Source: an uncultured Clostridia bacterium
GTDB taxonomy: Bacteria > Bacillota > Clostridia > Christensenellales > Aristaeellaceae
Direction: 5' to 3'
Assembly (NCBI GenBank): GCA_944333055.1
Contig: CALVKT010000016.1
Location: forward strand, 1-64,000
Length of the DNA stretch: 64,000 bases
Both the position numbers and the translations under genes were made by a program. This document shows positions 1 through 7,451 of the stretch, in pieces; position 1 is the stretch's first letter; the number at the start of each line of letters is the position of its first letter. The notes beneath the pieces were generated by a model. The model made no database searches. It saw only the letters and a list, made by a program, of their open reading frames with translations, and was not told the DNA's origin.

Positions 1-158
1 TGATATTTCACATCAGCACCCTTTATCCTGCCAGTATTTGATTTTTTGACTTCACATCGTGTTCCTTGCCTCTGAAAACATTGATTTTACTGGACTATCT
101 CATGTTTTCTTATTAGGAGGCGGGGAAACCTGCGTTCTCTTTTTGTTTTCATACTCAC
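1..158. other. Intergenic, no gene seen
   Basis: AT-richer than the surrounding sequence. I see no credible reading frame, RNA gene or clear promoter. It ends where the first copy of the dispersed repeat begins. Confidence 0.4.
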
Positions 159-300
159 TCTTGATGAAAACGGCGAATCACAACCGCAATGGTCGCTACG
201 CCCTGCTGCGGTTCCCGCCGCTTACGCCGTGATCATAGAAGACGCGCCGTCCTGAAACCTAGGATTTCATCCCTCAGACGCCCTTCTTCGCTTCGCGCTG
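159..300 (+). repeat. Dispersed intergenic repeat, family A, copy 1
   Basis: Starts with TTGATGAAAACGGC, continues through a segment around TTACGCCGTGATCATAGAAG, and ends with CCCTTCTTCGCTTCGCGC. The same order of blocks occurs at 2305-2452 and 19233-19372. This copy diverges a little, for instance it lacks the GGGCTGCCGCCCTAAAA block. All copies lie downstream of a minus-strand gene's 3' end, here recR. Confidence 0.75.
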
Positions 301-348
301 CATTTGACCTGTTTATCAGAAATCAGCATCAGCCCTCGTCACACGATG

Positions 349-384
349 AAAGCCCATGTTTTGTTCCTGCAAAACATGGGCTTT
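349..384. terminator. Perfect 15-bp hairpin downstream of recR
   Basis: Arms 349-363 (AAAGCCCATGTTTTG) and 370-384 are perfect reverse complements around a 6-base loop. It lies about 155 bases beyond the recR stop codon. The T-run on either side is short (TTT), so termination is plausible but not certain. Confidence 0.5.
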
Positions 385-520
385 GTCAACGATTTGAGGC
401 TGCTGCGCAGCCGGCTCTGAAACGGCATATTCTCCGGCGCACGCCGGGCGCCGCCCAAACCCGTTCGGGGTTTGTCGAATCCGGCAAGTTGTGTGCCCTT
501 GCCCCCGCTTCGCGGCAGTG
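385..520 (-). repeat. Dispersed intergenic repeat, family B, inverted copy
   Basis: The reverse complement holds GTTTGGGCGGC, CTCCGGAGAATA and GGCTGCGCAGCAG in the same order as 50770-50860, and a weaker relative occurs at about 19050-19130. This copy is in the opposite orientation. No coding capacity is supported. Confidence 0.55.
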
Positions 521-540
521 CAAAGATTCCCGGCGATCCG

Positions 541-1140
541 TCACATCTCGCGCCGACCCTCGATCGCCTTGGCAAGCGTCACCTCATCGGTGTACTCAAG
601 GTCGCCGCCCACCGGCAGGCCATGCGCGATGCGCGTGACCAGAATGCCCATGGGCTTGAGCAGCCGCGCGATATAGCTGGCCGTCGCCTCGCCCTCAATG
701 TCCGGATTGGTGGCGAGGATGACCTCCTTGACGTCCTCCTGCCCCACGCGCACGAGCAGCTCCTTGATGCGGATGTCCTCCGGGCCGATGCCCTCCATCG
801 GCGAGATCGTGCCGTGGAGCACGTGATAGGTGCCCTTGAAATCGCGCATGCGCTCCATCGCCGCCACGTCGCGCGGATCGCGCACGACGCACAGCACGCC
901 GTTGTGCCGGCTCGCATCGGCACAGATGGGACACGGGTCTTCCACCGTGTAATTGCCGCAGCACGAGCAGTACTTCACCGCCTTGCGGCCCTGCCAGATC
1001 GCAGATGCCAGCTCGTGCACCTGGTCCTCCGGCAGCGAGACGATGTGATACGCCAGGCGCAGCGCCGATTTGGCCCCGATGCCCGGCAGGCGGGAGAGCT
1101 GCTGCGCCATTCTGGCGATCGGTTCGATCTGTCCGGCCAT
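541..1140 (-). CDS. recR: Recombination protein RecR
   Basis: RecR is a zinc-finger/TOPRIM protein that works with RecF/RecO to load RecA at gaps and ends. The 199-residue product has family length. It begins with the helix-hairpin-helix segment ([19 protein letters not shown], residues 15-33), then a four-cysteine zinc finger ([16 protein letters not shown]), then a TOPRIM domain with CVVRDPRD and the conserved C-terminal region ([15 protein letters not shown]). Its ATG overlaps the stop of the upstream YbaB gene by one base (TGATG), so the two are probably translationally coupled. ybaB-recR is a classic pair, but the usual dnaX is not adjacent here: SASP genes lie upstream instead. Confidence 0.97.
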   Translation of the reverse strand: MAGQIEPIARMAQQLSRLPGIGAKSALRLAYHIVSLPEDQVHELASAIWQGRKAVKYCSCCGNYTVEDPCPICADASRHNGVLCVVRDPRDVAAMERMRDFKGTYHVLHGTISPMEGIGPEDIRIKELLVRVGQEDVKEVILATNPDIEGEATASYIARLLKPMGILVTRIAHGLPVGGDLEYTDEVTLAKAIEGRREM

Positions 1141-1475
1141 CAGAACATGCCGCCCATGCCGCCGCTGACCTTGCCCATCTCGGCCTCACGGGTGTCCTCG
1201 CCCTTCTTGAGCGCATCGTTGACCGCCGCGATCACCATGTCCTGGAGCATCTCGACGTCGTCCGGATCGACCGCGTCGGGCTGGATGTTCAGCGTGAGCA
1301 GCTGGCGCTTGCCGCTGACCTTGCAGGTCACCGCGCCGCCGCCGGCCGTGCCCTCGTATTCGCGCTCGTCGAGCTCCTGCTGGAGCTGGAGCATCTGCTG
1401 CTGCATCTTCTGCGCCTGACGCATGAGCTGCTGCATATTGCCGCCCGGAATGCCGGGAAAACCGCCTCTGGCCAT
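1140..1475 (-). CDS. YbaB/EbfC family nucleoid-associated protein
   Basis: This 111-residue protein is a small DNA-binding dimer of the YbaB/EbfC family, thought to organise the nucleoid. The N-terminus carries the typical Met/Gln-rich helix ([18 protein letters not shown]), followed by the core [20 protein letters not shown] and the C-terminal [10 protein letters not shown]. The start is an ATG with a strong AGGAGG eight bases upstream. It is the first gene of the ybaB-recR operon. The promoter is at 1513-1541. Confidence 0.95.
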   Translation of the reverse strand: MARGGFPGIPGGNMQQLMRQAQKMQQQMLQLQQELDEREYEGTAGGGAVTCKVSGKRQLLTLNIQPDAVDPDDVEMLQDMVIAAVNDALKKGEDTREAEMGKVSGGMGGMF

Positions 1476-1512
1476 GTTTCATTCCTCCTGAAATCCAAAG
1501 TCATGCTGATCA

Positions 1513-1541
1513 ATTATACACCATTCGGGCAGAATTGAAAA
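1513..1541 (-). promoter_or_regulatory. Sigma-A promoter of ybaB-recR
   Basis: On the minus strand a TATAAT -10 box (1513-1518), with an extended TG, follows a TTTTCA -35 box (1536-1541) at 17 bp spacing. Confidence 0.7.
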
Positions 1542-1618
1542 GACGAAAAAAGCGCGTTGCGCGCCGCTTTGAAAAAATTTGCGCAGACAGCGCGTGGCAC
1601 GCGTGACGATTATTGTCA

Positions 1619-1647
1619 GGATATGAAGCCTCGCGCCGGTCACACTA
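1619..1647 (+). promoter_or_regulatory. Possible sigma-G type promoter of the SASP genes
   Basis: GGATA (1619-1623), then 17 bp, then CACACTA (1641-1647). This resembles the forespore sigma-G pattern (GHATR, CATWHTA) with one mismatch in each box. No sigma-A promoter is evident here. SASP genes are classic sigma-G targets, so the call rests partly on context. Confidence 0.4.
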
Positions 1648-1674
1648 GGCTTAACCGATTGGAGGTGAAAAGAC

Positions 1675-1890
1675 ATGGCGAGCAACGGCAACAACAATCA
1701 GATCAACGTGCCGCAGGCCCGCGCCGCGCTGGACAACATGAAATATGAGATCGCGCGCGAGCTGGGCGTCAACCTCAAGCAGGGCTATAACGGCGACCTG
1801 ACTTCCCGCGAAGCGGGCTACGTCGGCGGCTATATGGTCAAGCGTCTGGTTGAGCAGGCGGAGCAGCAGATGGCCGGCCAGAGCTTCTGA
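1675..1890 (+). CDS. Alpha/beta-type small acid-soluble spore protein
   Basis: A 71-residue alpha/beta-type SASP, which coats and protects DNA in the dormant spore. The conserved body is visible: NMKYEIARELGVNLKQGYNGDL, with the GPR germination protease site inside the YEIARELG segment, then TSREAGYVGGYMVKRLVEQAE. The start is ATG with a GGAGGTG site. A second SASP gene follows in the same direction. It is direct evidence that the organism makes endospores. Confidence 0.97.
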   Translation: MASNGNNNQINVPQARAALDNMKYEIARELGVNLKQGYNGDLTSREAGYVGGYMVKRLVEQAEQQMAGQSF

Positions 1891-1941
1891 GTTCCAGACG
1901 GCCCATCGATGACTGTCAAGTGAGAAAGGGGACTTCTTCCG

Positions 1942-2232
1942 ATGTATCAGAACCAGAATCAGGGCGCCAATGCGCAGAACCAGAACATGGGCGCGCAGAA
2001 CATGGGCAACCAGCAGAATACCCAGAATCAGACCGGCCGCGGCAACCGTACCGTCGTGCCGCAGGCCAAGGGCGCGCTCAACCAGATGAAGTATGAGATC
2101 GCCAGCGAGCTGGGCATCAATCTCAAGCAGGGCTACAACGGCGACCTGCCGTCTCGCCAGGCCGGCTATATCGGCGGCTACATGACCAAGCGCCTGGTCG
2201 AGCAGGCCGAGCGCGCGATGAGCCACCAGTAA
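1942..2232 (+). CDS. Alpha/beta-type small acid-soluble spore protein, Asn/Gln-rich N-terminus
   Basis: A 96-residue paralogue of the preceding SASP. Residues about 35-95 repeat the family core (NQMKYEIASELGINLKQGYN, then SRQAGYIGGYMTKRLVEQAE). The first 34 residues are an unusual low-complexity stretch of Asn, Gln, Gly and Met not found in the neighbour. The ribosome binding site is AGAAAGGGG. It is 51 bases after the first SASP gene with no terminator between them, so one transcript is likely. The terminator at 2256-2282 ends it. Confidence 0.96.
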   Translation: MYQNQNQGANAQNQNMGAQNMGNQQNTQNQTGRGNRTVVPQAKGALNQMKYEIASELGINLKQGYNGDLPSRQAGYIGGYMTKRLVEQAERAMSHQ

Positions 2233-2255
2233 AACAGGCCACACATCGCATCATG

Positions 2256-2282
2256 AAACCGCAGGGATCTTCCCTGCGGTTT
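2256..2282 (+). terminator. Intrinsic terminator after SASP genes
   Basis: A perfect 12-bp stem (AAACCGCAGGGA / TCCCTGCGGTTT) with a 3-base loop, followed by TTTC. It sits 24 bases after the second SASP stop codon. Confidence 0.85.
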
Positions 2283-2304
2283 CTGCATGTGCTTGATACG
2301 AACC

Positions 2305-2452
2305 CTTGATGAAAACGGCTAATCAGAACCGCAATGGTCGCTACGCTCCGCTGCGGTTCCCGCTTCTTTACGCCGTGATCATAGAAGACGTTAGGGCTGC
2401 CGCCCTAAAACCTGCCTGAGGGATTTCAGACTCCCTTCTTCGCTTCGCGCCG
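2305..2452 (+). repeat. Dispersed intergenic repeat, family A, copy 2
   Basis: Shares the block order of the copies at 159-300 and 19233-19372 (TTGATGAAAACGGCTAATCA, TTACGCCGTGATCATAGAAG, GGGCTGCCGCCCTAAAACC, CCCTTCTTCGCTTCGCGC). It lies between the convergent SASP operon and the alpha/beta hydrolase gene. Confidence 0.8.
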
Positions 2453-2488
2453 TTTTAAGCTCTTTCATCAAGAATCAGTATGAGATCG

Positions 2489-3469
2489 TCATCGCAGCGC
2501 GTCCTCATAAAAGGCGAGCAGCGCGTCGTAATACACGTCCGGCTCCAGATAGCGGCCCGCGCCGTGGCTCGCGCCCTCGATGAGCAGCAGCTGCGCGTGC
2601 GCCCCCGCCGCCGCGGCGATGTCCTCGCCCTGCCAGGCCAGCACCTGCGTATCGCCCGTGCCATGCAGCACGAGCAGCGGGCACGACAGGCCGGCGATCT
2701 TCGCGGCCACCTCGCCCTCCTCAAGCGATACGCCATACATCAGGCGATACGCCGCGCCAAAGAGCGCCCTGCCCAGCGCGTCCGTCGCCGACTCATCGAG
2801 CAGCGTCTGCGCGTGCGCCCGCACGCTCACATACGCGCTGTCCGTCGCGATGGCCCGGGCGGACGCGGGCAGGCCGTCTGCCGCGGCCAGCAGCGCCGCC
2901 ACGCCGCCTTCATCCTGCCCAAAGAGCACGATGCGCGCGCCCTCATCCTCCAGCTCGATCCATTCGATCCACGCGCGCACGTCCTGCGCATCCGGGATGC
3001 CCAGCGAAGCCGTCTCGCCCTCGCTCCTGCCGTGCGCGTACAGATCCGGCGTCAGCACGCGGTATCCGTGCAGCGAGAGCACACAGGCCACGTCCTGCAC
3101 CTGCGTGTGGTCGGTGCCCAGCCCGCCGTGCAGCACGAGCGCCCACGGCGCGTCCTCATCGCCCTCGACGGCTGAAAAGACCTGCGCGTAGAGTCTGCCC
3201 CGCCCGGCGCCGAGCCAAACCTCCTGCGCCTGCACGATGCTCGACCAGCCGCGCACGCGCGCATGCGTCTGCTCCAGCACCATCTGCTCTTTGAGCGAAA
3301 ACGAGGAGACCTGTTCCTCCTGCGCGCGCGCCCTGCGGCCATCGAGCGCCTGCGTGAGCGTCCGCCAGCCGTGCACGGCGCATGCGACGAGCGCCGCCAG
3401 CAGCACAAAGCCGAGCAAAAGCGCCGCCAGCCGCGCAGGCCTGGCGATTCGATACGGTTTTTCTGTCAT
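2489..3469 (-). CDS. Membrane-anchored alpha/beta hydrolase with Asp at the nucleophile position
   Basis: A 326-residue alpha/beta-hydrolase-fold protein with an N-terminal membrane anchor (about residues 14-33) and the catalytic domain outside the membrane. The fold is shown by the HGG oxyanion motif (114-116), PDLYAHGRS, the acid loop HGTGDT (Asp273) and the histidine loop GASHG (His302). The nucleophile elbow reads GQDEG (184-188) instead of GxSxG, placing Asp186 where Ser is expected, as in haloalkane dehalogenases and epoxide hydrolases. The substrate cannot be told. I chose the ATG at 3469 because AAAGGA precedes it and the anchor follows directly. It sits 34 bases after a small unknown gene and may share its transcript. 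Confidence 0.8.
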   Translation of the reverse strand: MTEKPYRIARPARLAALLLGFVLLAALVACAVHGWRTLTQALDGRRARAQEEQVSSFSLKEQMVLEQTHARVRGWSSIVQAQEVWLGAGRGRLYAQVFSAVEGDEDAPWALVLHGGLGTDHTQVQDVACVLSLHGYRVLTPDLYAHGRSEGETASLGIPDAQDVRAWIEWIELEDEGARIVLFGQDEGGVAALLAAADGLPASARAIATDSAYVSVRAHAQTLLDESATDALGRALFGAAYRLMYGVSLEEGEVAAKIAGLSCPLLVLHGTGDTQVLAWQGEDIAAAAGAHAQLLLIEGASHGAGRYLEPDVYYDALLAFYEDALR

Positions 3470-3503
3470 GGCAGCGCGTCCTTTCCAAGCGGGATTGCGC
3501 CCA

Positions 3504-3836
3504 TTATAGCACAGATGGTCCCTGCGTGAAAAGCCCGATCCGCCTGCACGGAAAATACTCGCTGCACAGGTACAGCGCGGCCGGCACGCCATTCGCCAGC
3601 CCGTGCAGGCAGCAGAAGTTGCGCCACTCCTCCGGGAAGACGCGCTTCTCCCCGCCCGGATGGTTGCAGATCATCCAGACCTTCGCCGCGCCCGGTTCCA
3701 CGCGCATGTGCGCCGCGCAGAACATCGTATCGAAAAGACAAACGCCCAGAATGCCGCCCGCCGCATCCAGCGAGACGACGGCGCTGACCAGCGCGCCGGT
3801 ATACGCGAGCAGCGCCCGTGCAATCCGTTCCTGCAT
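3504..3836 (-). CDS. Small hypothetical protein, Cys-rich
   Basis: I do not recognise this 110-residue product. It starts with an amphipathic to hydrophobic stretch (MQERIARALLAYTGALVSAVVSLD would place small residues in a short beta-rich segment) and has six cysteines, including paired CC and a CRR near the end. The start at 3836 is chosen because AAGGAG lies nine bases upstream, whereas the in-frame ATG at 3845 abuts that site. The alpha/beta hydrolase gene begins 34 bases downstream on the same strand. Compositionally it matches its neighbours, and there is no competing frame of quality. Confidence 0.55.
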   Translation of the reverse strand: MQERIARALLAYTGALVSAVVSLDAAGGILGVCLFDTMFCAAHMRVEPGAAKVWMICNHPGGEKRVFPEEWRNFCCLHGLANGVPAALYLCSEYFPCRRIGLFTQGPSVL

Positions 3837-4104
3837 GATGTTCATCTCCTTAATCGGATATGGTGTCTTCTCCGCTGATTGTAGCGGATTTTGCGCGCGA
3901 AGAACACAATTCATACGGCGTAAACACAAAAAAGAACCGACGGTCGGTTCCGGATCTGTCGTCAAGACAGCGCGCCTCGCCGCAAGCAGCCGCGCACGCC
4001 GCCATATACGGCAACAGACCGCCGGCAAGCCCTTTGCCGACGGCCTGAAGACCGGGGAATCGCCTGCCGATGTCTCCGGCGGCTCTCCGTTCGCCGCCGT
4101 TCAA

Positions 4105-4860
4105 TCAGCAGTAGCAGCACCACGGATAGAACATCATGCGCCCGCCGCCGCAGCACGAGCAGAGCATCTGCAGCGCGAGGAACGTGCAGCACAGGTTCGG
4201 CTGGCCGTGGGTCTGCCGCCCGTACTGCGTGCCGCGCTGGCCGTACCACGTGCCGCCGCCCTGAAGCTGGCTGAGCAGCTGCTGATACTGCATGTTGCCC
4301 GGCTCCATGGAGACCGCCTGGCGCGCATACTCCATGGCCTGCGCGTTGTTGTGCAGGCCCGCCTGCGCCAGCGCGCTCAGATAATACCAGCGCGCATTGC
4401 GCTTTCCGGGCGGCACGCTGTTGAGCGCGTTGAGCGCCTCGGCGTAATGGCCGGTATCGATGTAATTCTTCGCCGCACGCATCTCCACGACGGTGTCCTG
4501 CTGCTCCTGCTGACGCTGCTGGCCATAGCCGTATGAGCCGCCGAAGAACGCGGCGAACGGGTCGTCCTCATACCCGTCGCCGTAGCTGCCATACCCGCCG
4601 CCATAGAACGGGCGCTGCTGCTGTTGCTGCTGCGGCCCATTGTAGCCGCTGCCCGCACGCGCGCCGCCGCCCTGGCGCCTGTGCATGATCTCCTCGTAGG
4701 CCTGCTGCACTTCCATGAACTTCTTTTCCGCCTGTGCGGCGTCCGGCTTGCCCACGTTTGCATCGGGATGGTAGCGCTTGCACAGCTGCCTGTATGCCTT
4801 TTTGACCTCATCGTCCGTCGCCGTCGGGGCAACGCCCAGCACCTGATACGGATCTGTCAT
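4105..4860 (-). CDS. DnaJ-domain protein with TPR-like region and Cys-rich tail
   Basis: A 251-residue J-domain protein, a co-chaperone that would stimulate a DnaK/Hsp70. The J domain (residues 1-65) begins [10 protein letters not shown] and carries the HPD tripeptide in YHPDANVG. A Gly/Gln/Tyr-rich linker (about 65-125) follows, then a TPR-like helical pair (about 130-190). The C-terminus is unusual: [20 protein letters not shown] and a final WCCYC give eight cysteines in the last 30 residues, possibly a metal site or membrane-associated tail. The zinc-finger and substrate domains of true DnaJ are absent, so this is not the housekeeping DnaJ. Its ATG overlaps the DUF5685 stop by four bases (ATGA), implying coupled translation. 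Confidence 0.88.
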   Translation of the reverse strand: MTDPYQVLGVAPTATDDEVKKAYRQLCKRYHPDANVGKPDAAQAEKKFMEVQQAYEEIMHRRQGGGARAGSGYNGPQQQQQQRPFYGGGYGSYGDGYEDDPFAAFFGGSYGYGQQRQQEQQDTVVEMRAAKNYIDTGHYAEALNALNSVPPGKRNARWYYLSALAQAGLHNNAQAMEYARQAVSMEPGNMQYQQLLSQLQGGGTWYGQRGTQYGRQTHGQPNLCCTFLALQMLCSCCGGGRMMFYPWCCYC

Positions 4861-5693
4861 CGTTTACTCTTCGCCTTTCTTCGCTCGCCCGCATTCTCAA
4901 ATCTCAGCCATATGCCCGAATAGAGGATGTTGCGCATGATCTCCGCATCCTCCAGCAGCGGCAGGCGTTCAAACGCCCGCGCCGCGTGGGCCATCATATC
5001 CGAGAGCATCTGCTCGCAATCCGCCGCAAACGTCTCGCGCCCGCTGCGCGCAATCAGCGGGTTGTAGTTTTTCTTTTTGACATCCTTCTCAACGTCCTCG
5101 TAGCAATCGCACAGATAGATGAATTTGCCGATGTAATACCCCAGCTCGCGCAGGTCGCGCGCGTAGACGTCCTCGCGCATCACGTAGAGCTCGGCGAGCA
5201 TCTCGCCCGTCAGGTTCGCCGCCGCATCGAGGTTCTGGTCGTTTCGCGCCTCGACCTCGTGCAGCGCCTTGACGTAGCGCTCCACCGCCTCCCGCTGGCG
5301 CGGCAGGCGCTCGCCCGCGCGCTGCGCCGCCTTTTTGAGCAGCCCGCTCTCGGCCAGCCGGTCGACGCGCCGCTCATCCTCCCAGCCGTCGCGCAGGTCG
5401 TAATACGCCGTCAGCGCGCTCAGGTCGGCCGCATAGTCGATCGCCTCGTTCACGAGCATCAGCTGCCTGCCCAGCGGATGCGCCGGGCAGCGGTGGTGCT
5501 CGCTCTGCGTATCGGGCTCATAGAGCGACGTATGGAGCATGGCCAGAAAGGTCATCTCAAAGCTGAGCGCCAGGCGGCACGCGCCGCCGCAGCGCCTGCC
5601 GATCGCCCGGCAGAGCCCGCAATAATATCCGCGATAGCGGTCGAACTCGCGGAATTTGAGTTCGTCTTTGCGCACGGTCATCACGCCCAGCAC
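4857..5693 (-). CDS. DUF5685 family protein
   Basis: A 278-residue DUF5685 protein of unknown biochemical role. The family's N-terminal signature is visible: a start resembling MFGYV (here VLGV), then [20 protein letters not shown], with further cysteines in RRCGGACR, which suggest a metal site. The remainder is all-helical ([36 protein letters not shown]) and looks like a helical bundle with several Asp/His positions. The GTG at 5693 is chosen because GGAAGG lies nine bases upstream and it matches the family's usual N-terminus. The following J-domain gene is coupled by a 4-base overlap, so the two probably act together. Confidence 0.82.
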   Translation of the reverse strand: MLGVMTVRKDELKFREFDRYRGYYCGLCRAIGRRCGGACRLALSFEMTFLAMLHTSLYEPDTQSEHHRCPAHPLGRQLMLVNEAIDYAADLSALTAYYDLRDGWEDERRVDRLAESGLLKKAAQRAGERLPRQREAVERYVKALHEVEARNDQNLDAAANLTGEMLAELYVMREDVYARDLRELGYYIGKFIYLCDCYEDVEKDVKKKNYNPLIARSGRETFAADCEQMLSDMMAHAARAFERLPLLEDAEIMRNILYSGIWLRFENAGERRKAKSKR

Positions 5694-5720
5694 CGGCCAG
5701 CACCTTCCTTTCCTTCGGAC

Positions 5721-5750
5721 AGTATACCATATCCTGCGCAGGCGCGCCAA
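5721..5750 (-). promoter_or_regulatory. Promoter of the DUF5685-DnaJ operon
   Basis: Minus strand TTGGCG (5745-5750), 18 bp, then TATACT (5721-5726) with an extended TGG. The start codon is 28 bases downstream. Confidence 0.7.
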
Positions 5751-5781
5751 GGGATTGTGCGCCAAATGTCGTTTTGCGCGT

Positions 5782-6618
5782 CTATTTTCTGCGCAGCGGC
5801 AGCGTCACAAAGTACACCGCCGCGCACAGCAGCACGACCGCCGCACCCGCGGATGTGTCCGCATAATACGAGAGCGCCAGGCCGCACACGCCGCACGTAA
5901 GCGCGATGAGCACGGAGAGCCGCGTGTACGCCGCCGCGTTGCGCGCCACATTGCGCGCCGCGGCCGCGGGCAGGATGAGCAGCGAGTTGATCAGCATCAC
6001 GCCGACCCAGCGGATGGAGACCATCACCGCCACGGCAACCAGGATCGTGAAGCTGTACTCCGTGAGCCGGGAGCGGATGCCGCGGCTGCGCGCCAGCGGC
6101 GAATTGACGCTGGTGATCATCAGCGGATTGAACAGCACGAGCCAGACGACGGCCGTAACCACGAGCGTCGCCAGCAGCGCCAGCAAGTCATCGGCCGTCA
6201 CGGAGAGCACGTCGCCCACGAGCACGGAGGAATAGCGCGCAAACGCGCCGCCGCGCGCGAGCACGATGAGGCCCAGCGCGACGGATGTCGAGGAGAACAC
6301 GCTGATGATCGTGTCGGCGCTCGTCTTGGAGTTCTGCTTGACGAACGTGATGAGCACCGCCCAGAGGATGCCAAAGAGCAGCATGGAGGCCATCTGATTC
6401 TCCCAGCCGAGCACCACGCCGATGGCGATGCCCGTCAGCGCGCTGTGGCCCAGCGCGTCGGAGAAGAACGCCATCCTGTTGTCCACCGCCATCGTGCCCA
6501 GCAGGCCGAAGAGCGGCGTGATGAGCAGCATCGCCAGCAGCGCGTTCTTCATGAACGTGTAGCTGAGCCACTCAAAGGGCAGCAGCGCGTCCATCAGCGC
6601 GTAAACCGCCTCCATCAT
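5782..6618 (-). CDS. znuB: Zinc ABC transporter permease (ZnuB/TroC family)
   Basis: A 278-residue inner-membrane permease of the ABC-3 (ZnuB/TroC/MntB) family. About eight hydrophobic segments are visible, with the family features FFSDALGHSALTGIAIGVVL and the C-terminal SIRWVGVMLINSLLILPAAA. It would form the channel for a divalent metal with ZnuC as motor and ZnuA as receptor. It is the last gene of znuA-znuC-znuB, with its start overlapping the ZnuC stop by four bases. Zinc is favoured over manganese because of the His-rich loop in the adjacent binding protein. Confidence 0.92.
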   Translation of the reverse strand: MMEAVYALMDALLPFEWLSYTFMKNALLAMLLITPLFGLLGTMAVDNRMAFFSDALGHSALTGIAIGVVLGWENQMASMLLFGILWAVLITFVKQNSKTSADTIISVFSSTSVALGLIVLARGGAFARYSSVLVGDVLSVTADDLLALLATLVVTAVVWLVLFNPLMITSVNSPLARSRGIRSRLTEYSFTILVAVAVMVSIRWVGVMLINSLLILPAAAARNVARNAAAYTRLSVLIALTCGVCGLALSYYADTSAGAAVVLLCAAVYFVTLPLRRK

Positions 6619-7451
6619 GCGCGGCCCCCTTTCGTATAGAACACCTGCTCAAACTCAGGCGAGTCGAACACCACTTCCGGCGCGCCCTGCTTGATCACCG
6701 TGCCCTGCATCAGCACGACGCGGTCGGCATAGCGCTCCACCACGCTCAGGTCGTGCGAGACGAGCAGGATCGCCATGTGGTTCCTGTGCTTGAGCTCGTC
6801 CACCGTCTGATAGAACGTCTCCAGCCCGTTCTGATCGACGCCGGAAACCGGCTCGTCGAGAATCAGCAGATCCGGCTGGGGCGTGAGCGCCAGCGCCAGC
6901 AGCACGCGCTGCAATTCGCCGCCGGAGAGCTTGCCCAGCGCGCGCGATGCCAGCTGCTCGCAGTGCGTGCGGGCGAGCGCAGACATCACCTTCTCGCGCG
7001 TGCGCTTTTGCACGCCCAGGAACACGGGCATGCGCGAGAGGGAACCGGCCATAAAGTCCATGACCGTCACCGGCGAGGAGCGGTCAAACTCCAGCTGCTG
7101 GGGCACATAGCCCGTGCGCAGGTCGGCCGCGGGCCGTCCGTCGCTGGTCAGGTGGCGGATCGTGCCGGTGTATTCCACCTGTCCGAGCAGCGCGCGCAGC
7201 AGTGTCGTCTTGCCCGCACCGTTGGCGCCGATGAGCGCCGTCAGCTCGCCGCAGTGGATGTGCAGGCTCACGTCCTTGAGCAGCGTCTGCGCGCCGAAGG
7301 CGACGGACAGCCTGTCCACCTCGATGCGGCAGAGCTTGCAGCCCGCGTCCGGGCCGCCCAGCGGCGGATGCGGACAGTGCGGCGTGCCCCGCTCTCCTTC
7401 GTCCTGCGGCGCGTATTCGCTCTTGCGGAGCGGTTTGATCTTCTCCATCAT
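6615..7451 (-). CDS. znuC: Zinc ABC transporter ATP-binding protein (ZnuC) with Cys/His N-terminal extension
   Basis: The 278-residue ATPase of the zinc importer. Walker A is GANGAGKTT, the signature is LSGGELQR, Walker B is LLILDEPVSGVD and the H-loop is SHD. The ATPase domain begins only near residue 43 (IEVDRLSVAF). Before it is an extension with HCPHPP and CKLC, a Cys/His-rich segment that might sense or hand over metal. Stop/start overlaps of four bases on both sides couple it to znuA and znuB. Confidence 0.93.
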   Translation of the reverse strand: MMEKIKPLRKSEYAPQDEGERGTPHCPHPPLGGPDAGCKLCRIEVDRLSVAFGAQTLLKDVSLHIHCGELTALIGANGAGKTTLLRALLGQVEYTGTIRHLTSDGRPAADLRTGYVPQQLEFDRSSPVTVMDFMAGSLSRMPVFLGVQKRTREKVMSALARTHCEQLASRALGKLSGGELQRVLLALALTPQPDLLILDEPVSGVDQNGLETFYQTVDELKHRNHMAILLVSHDLSVVERYADRVVLMQGTVIKQGAPEVVFDSPEFEQVFYTKGGRA

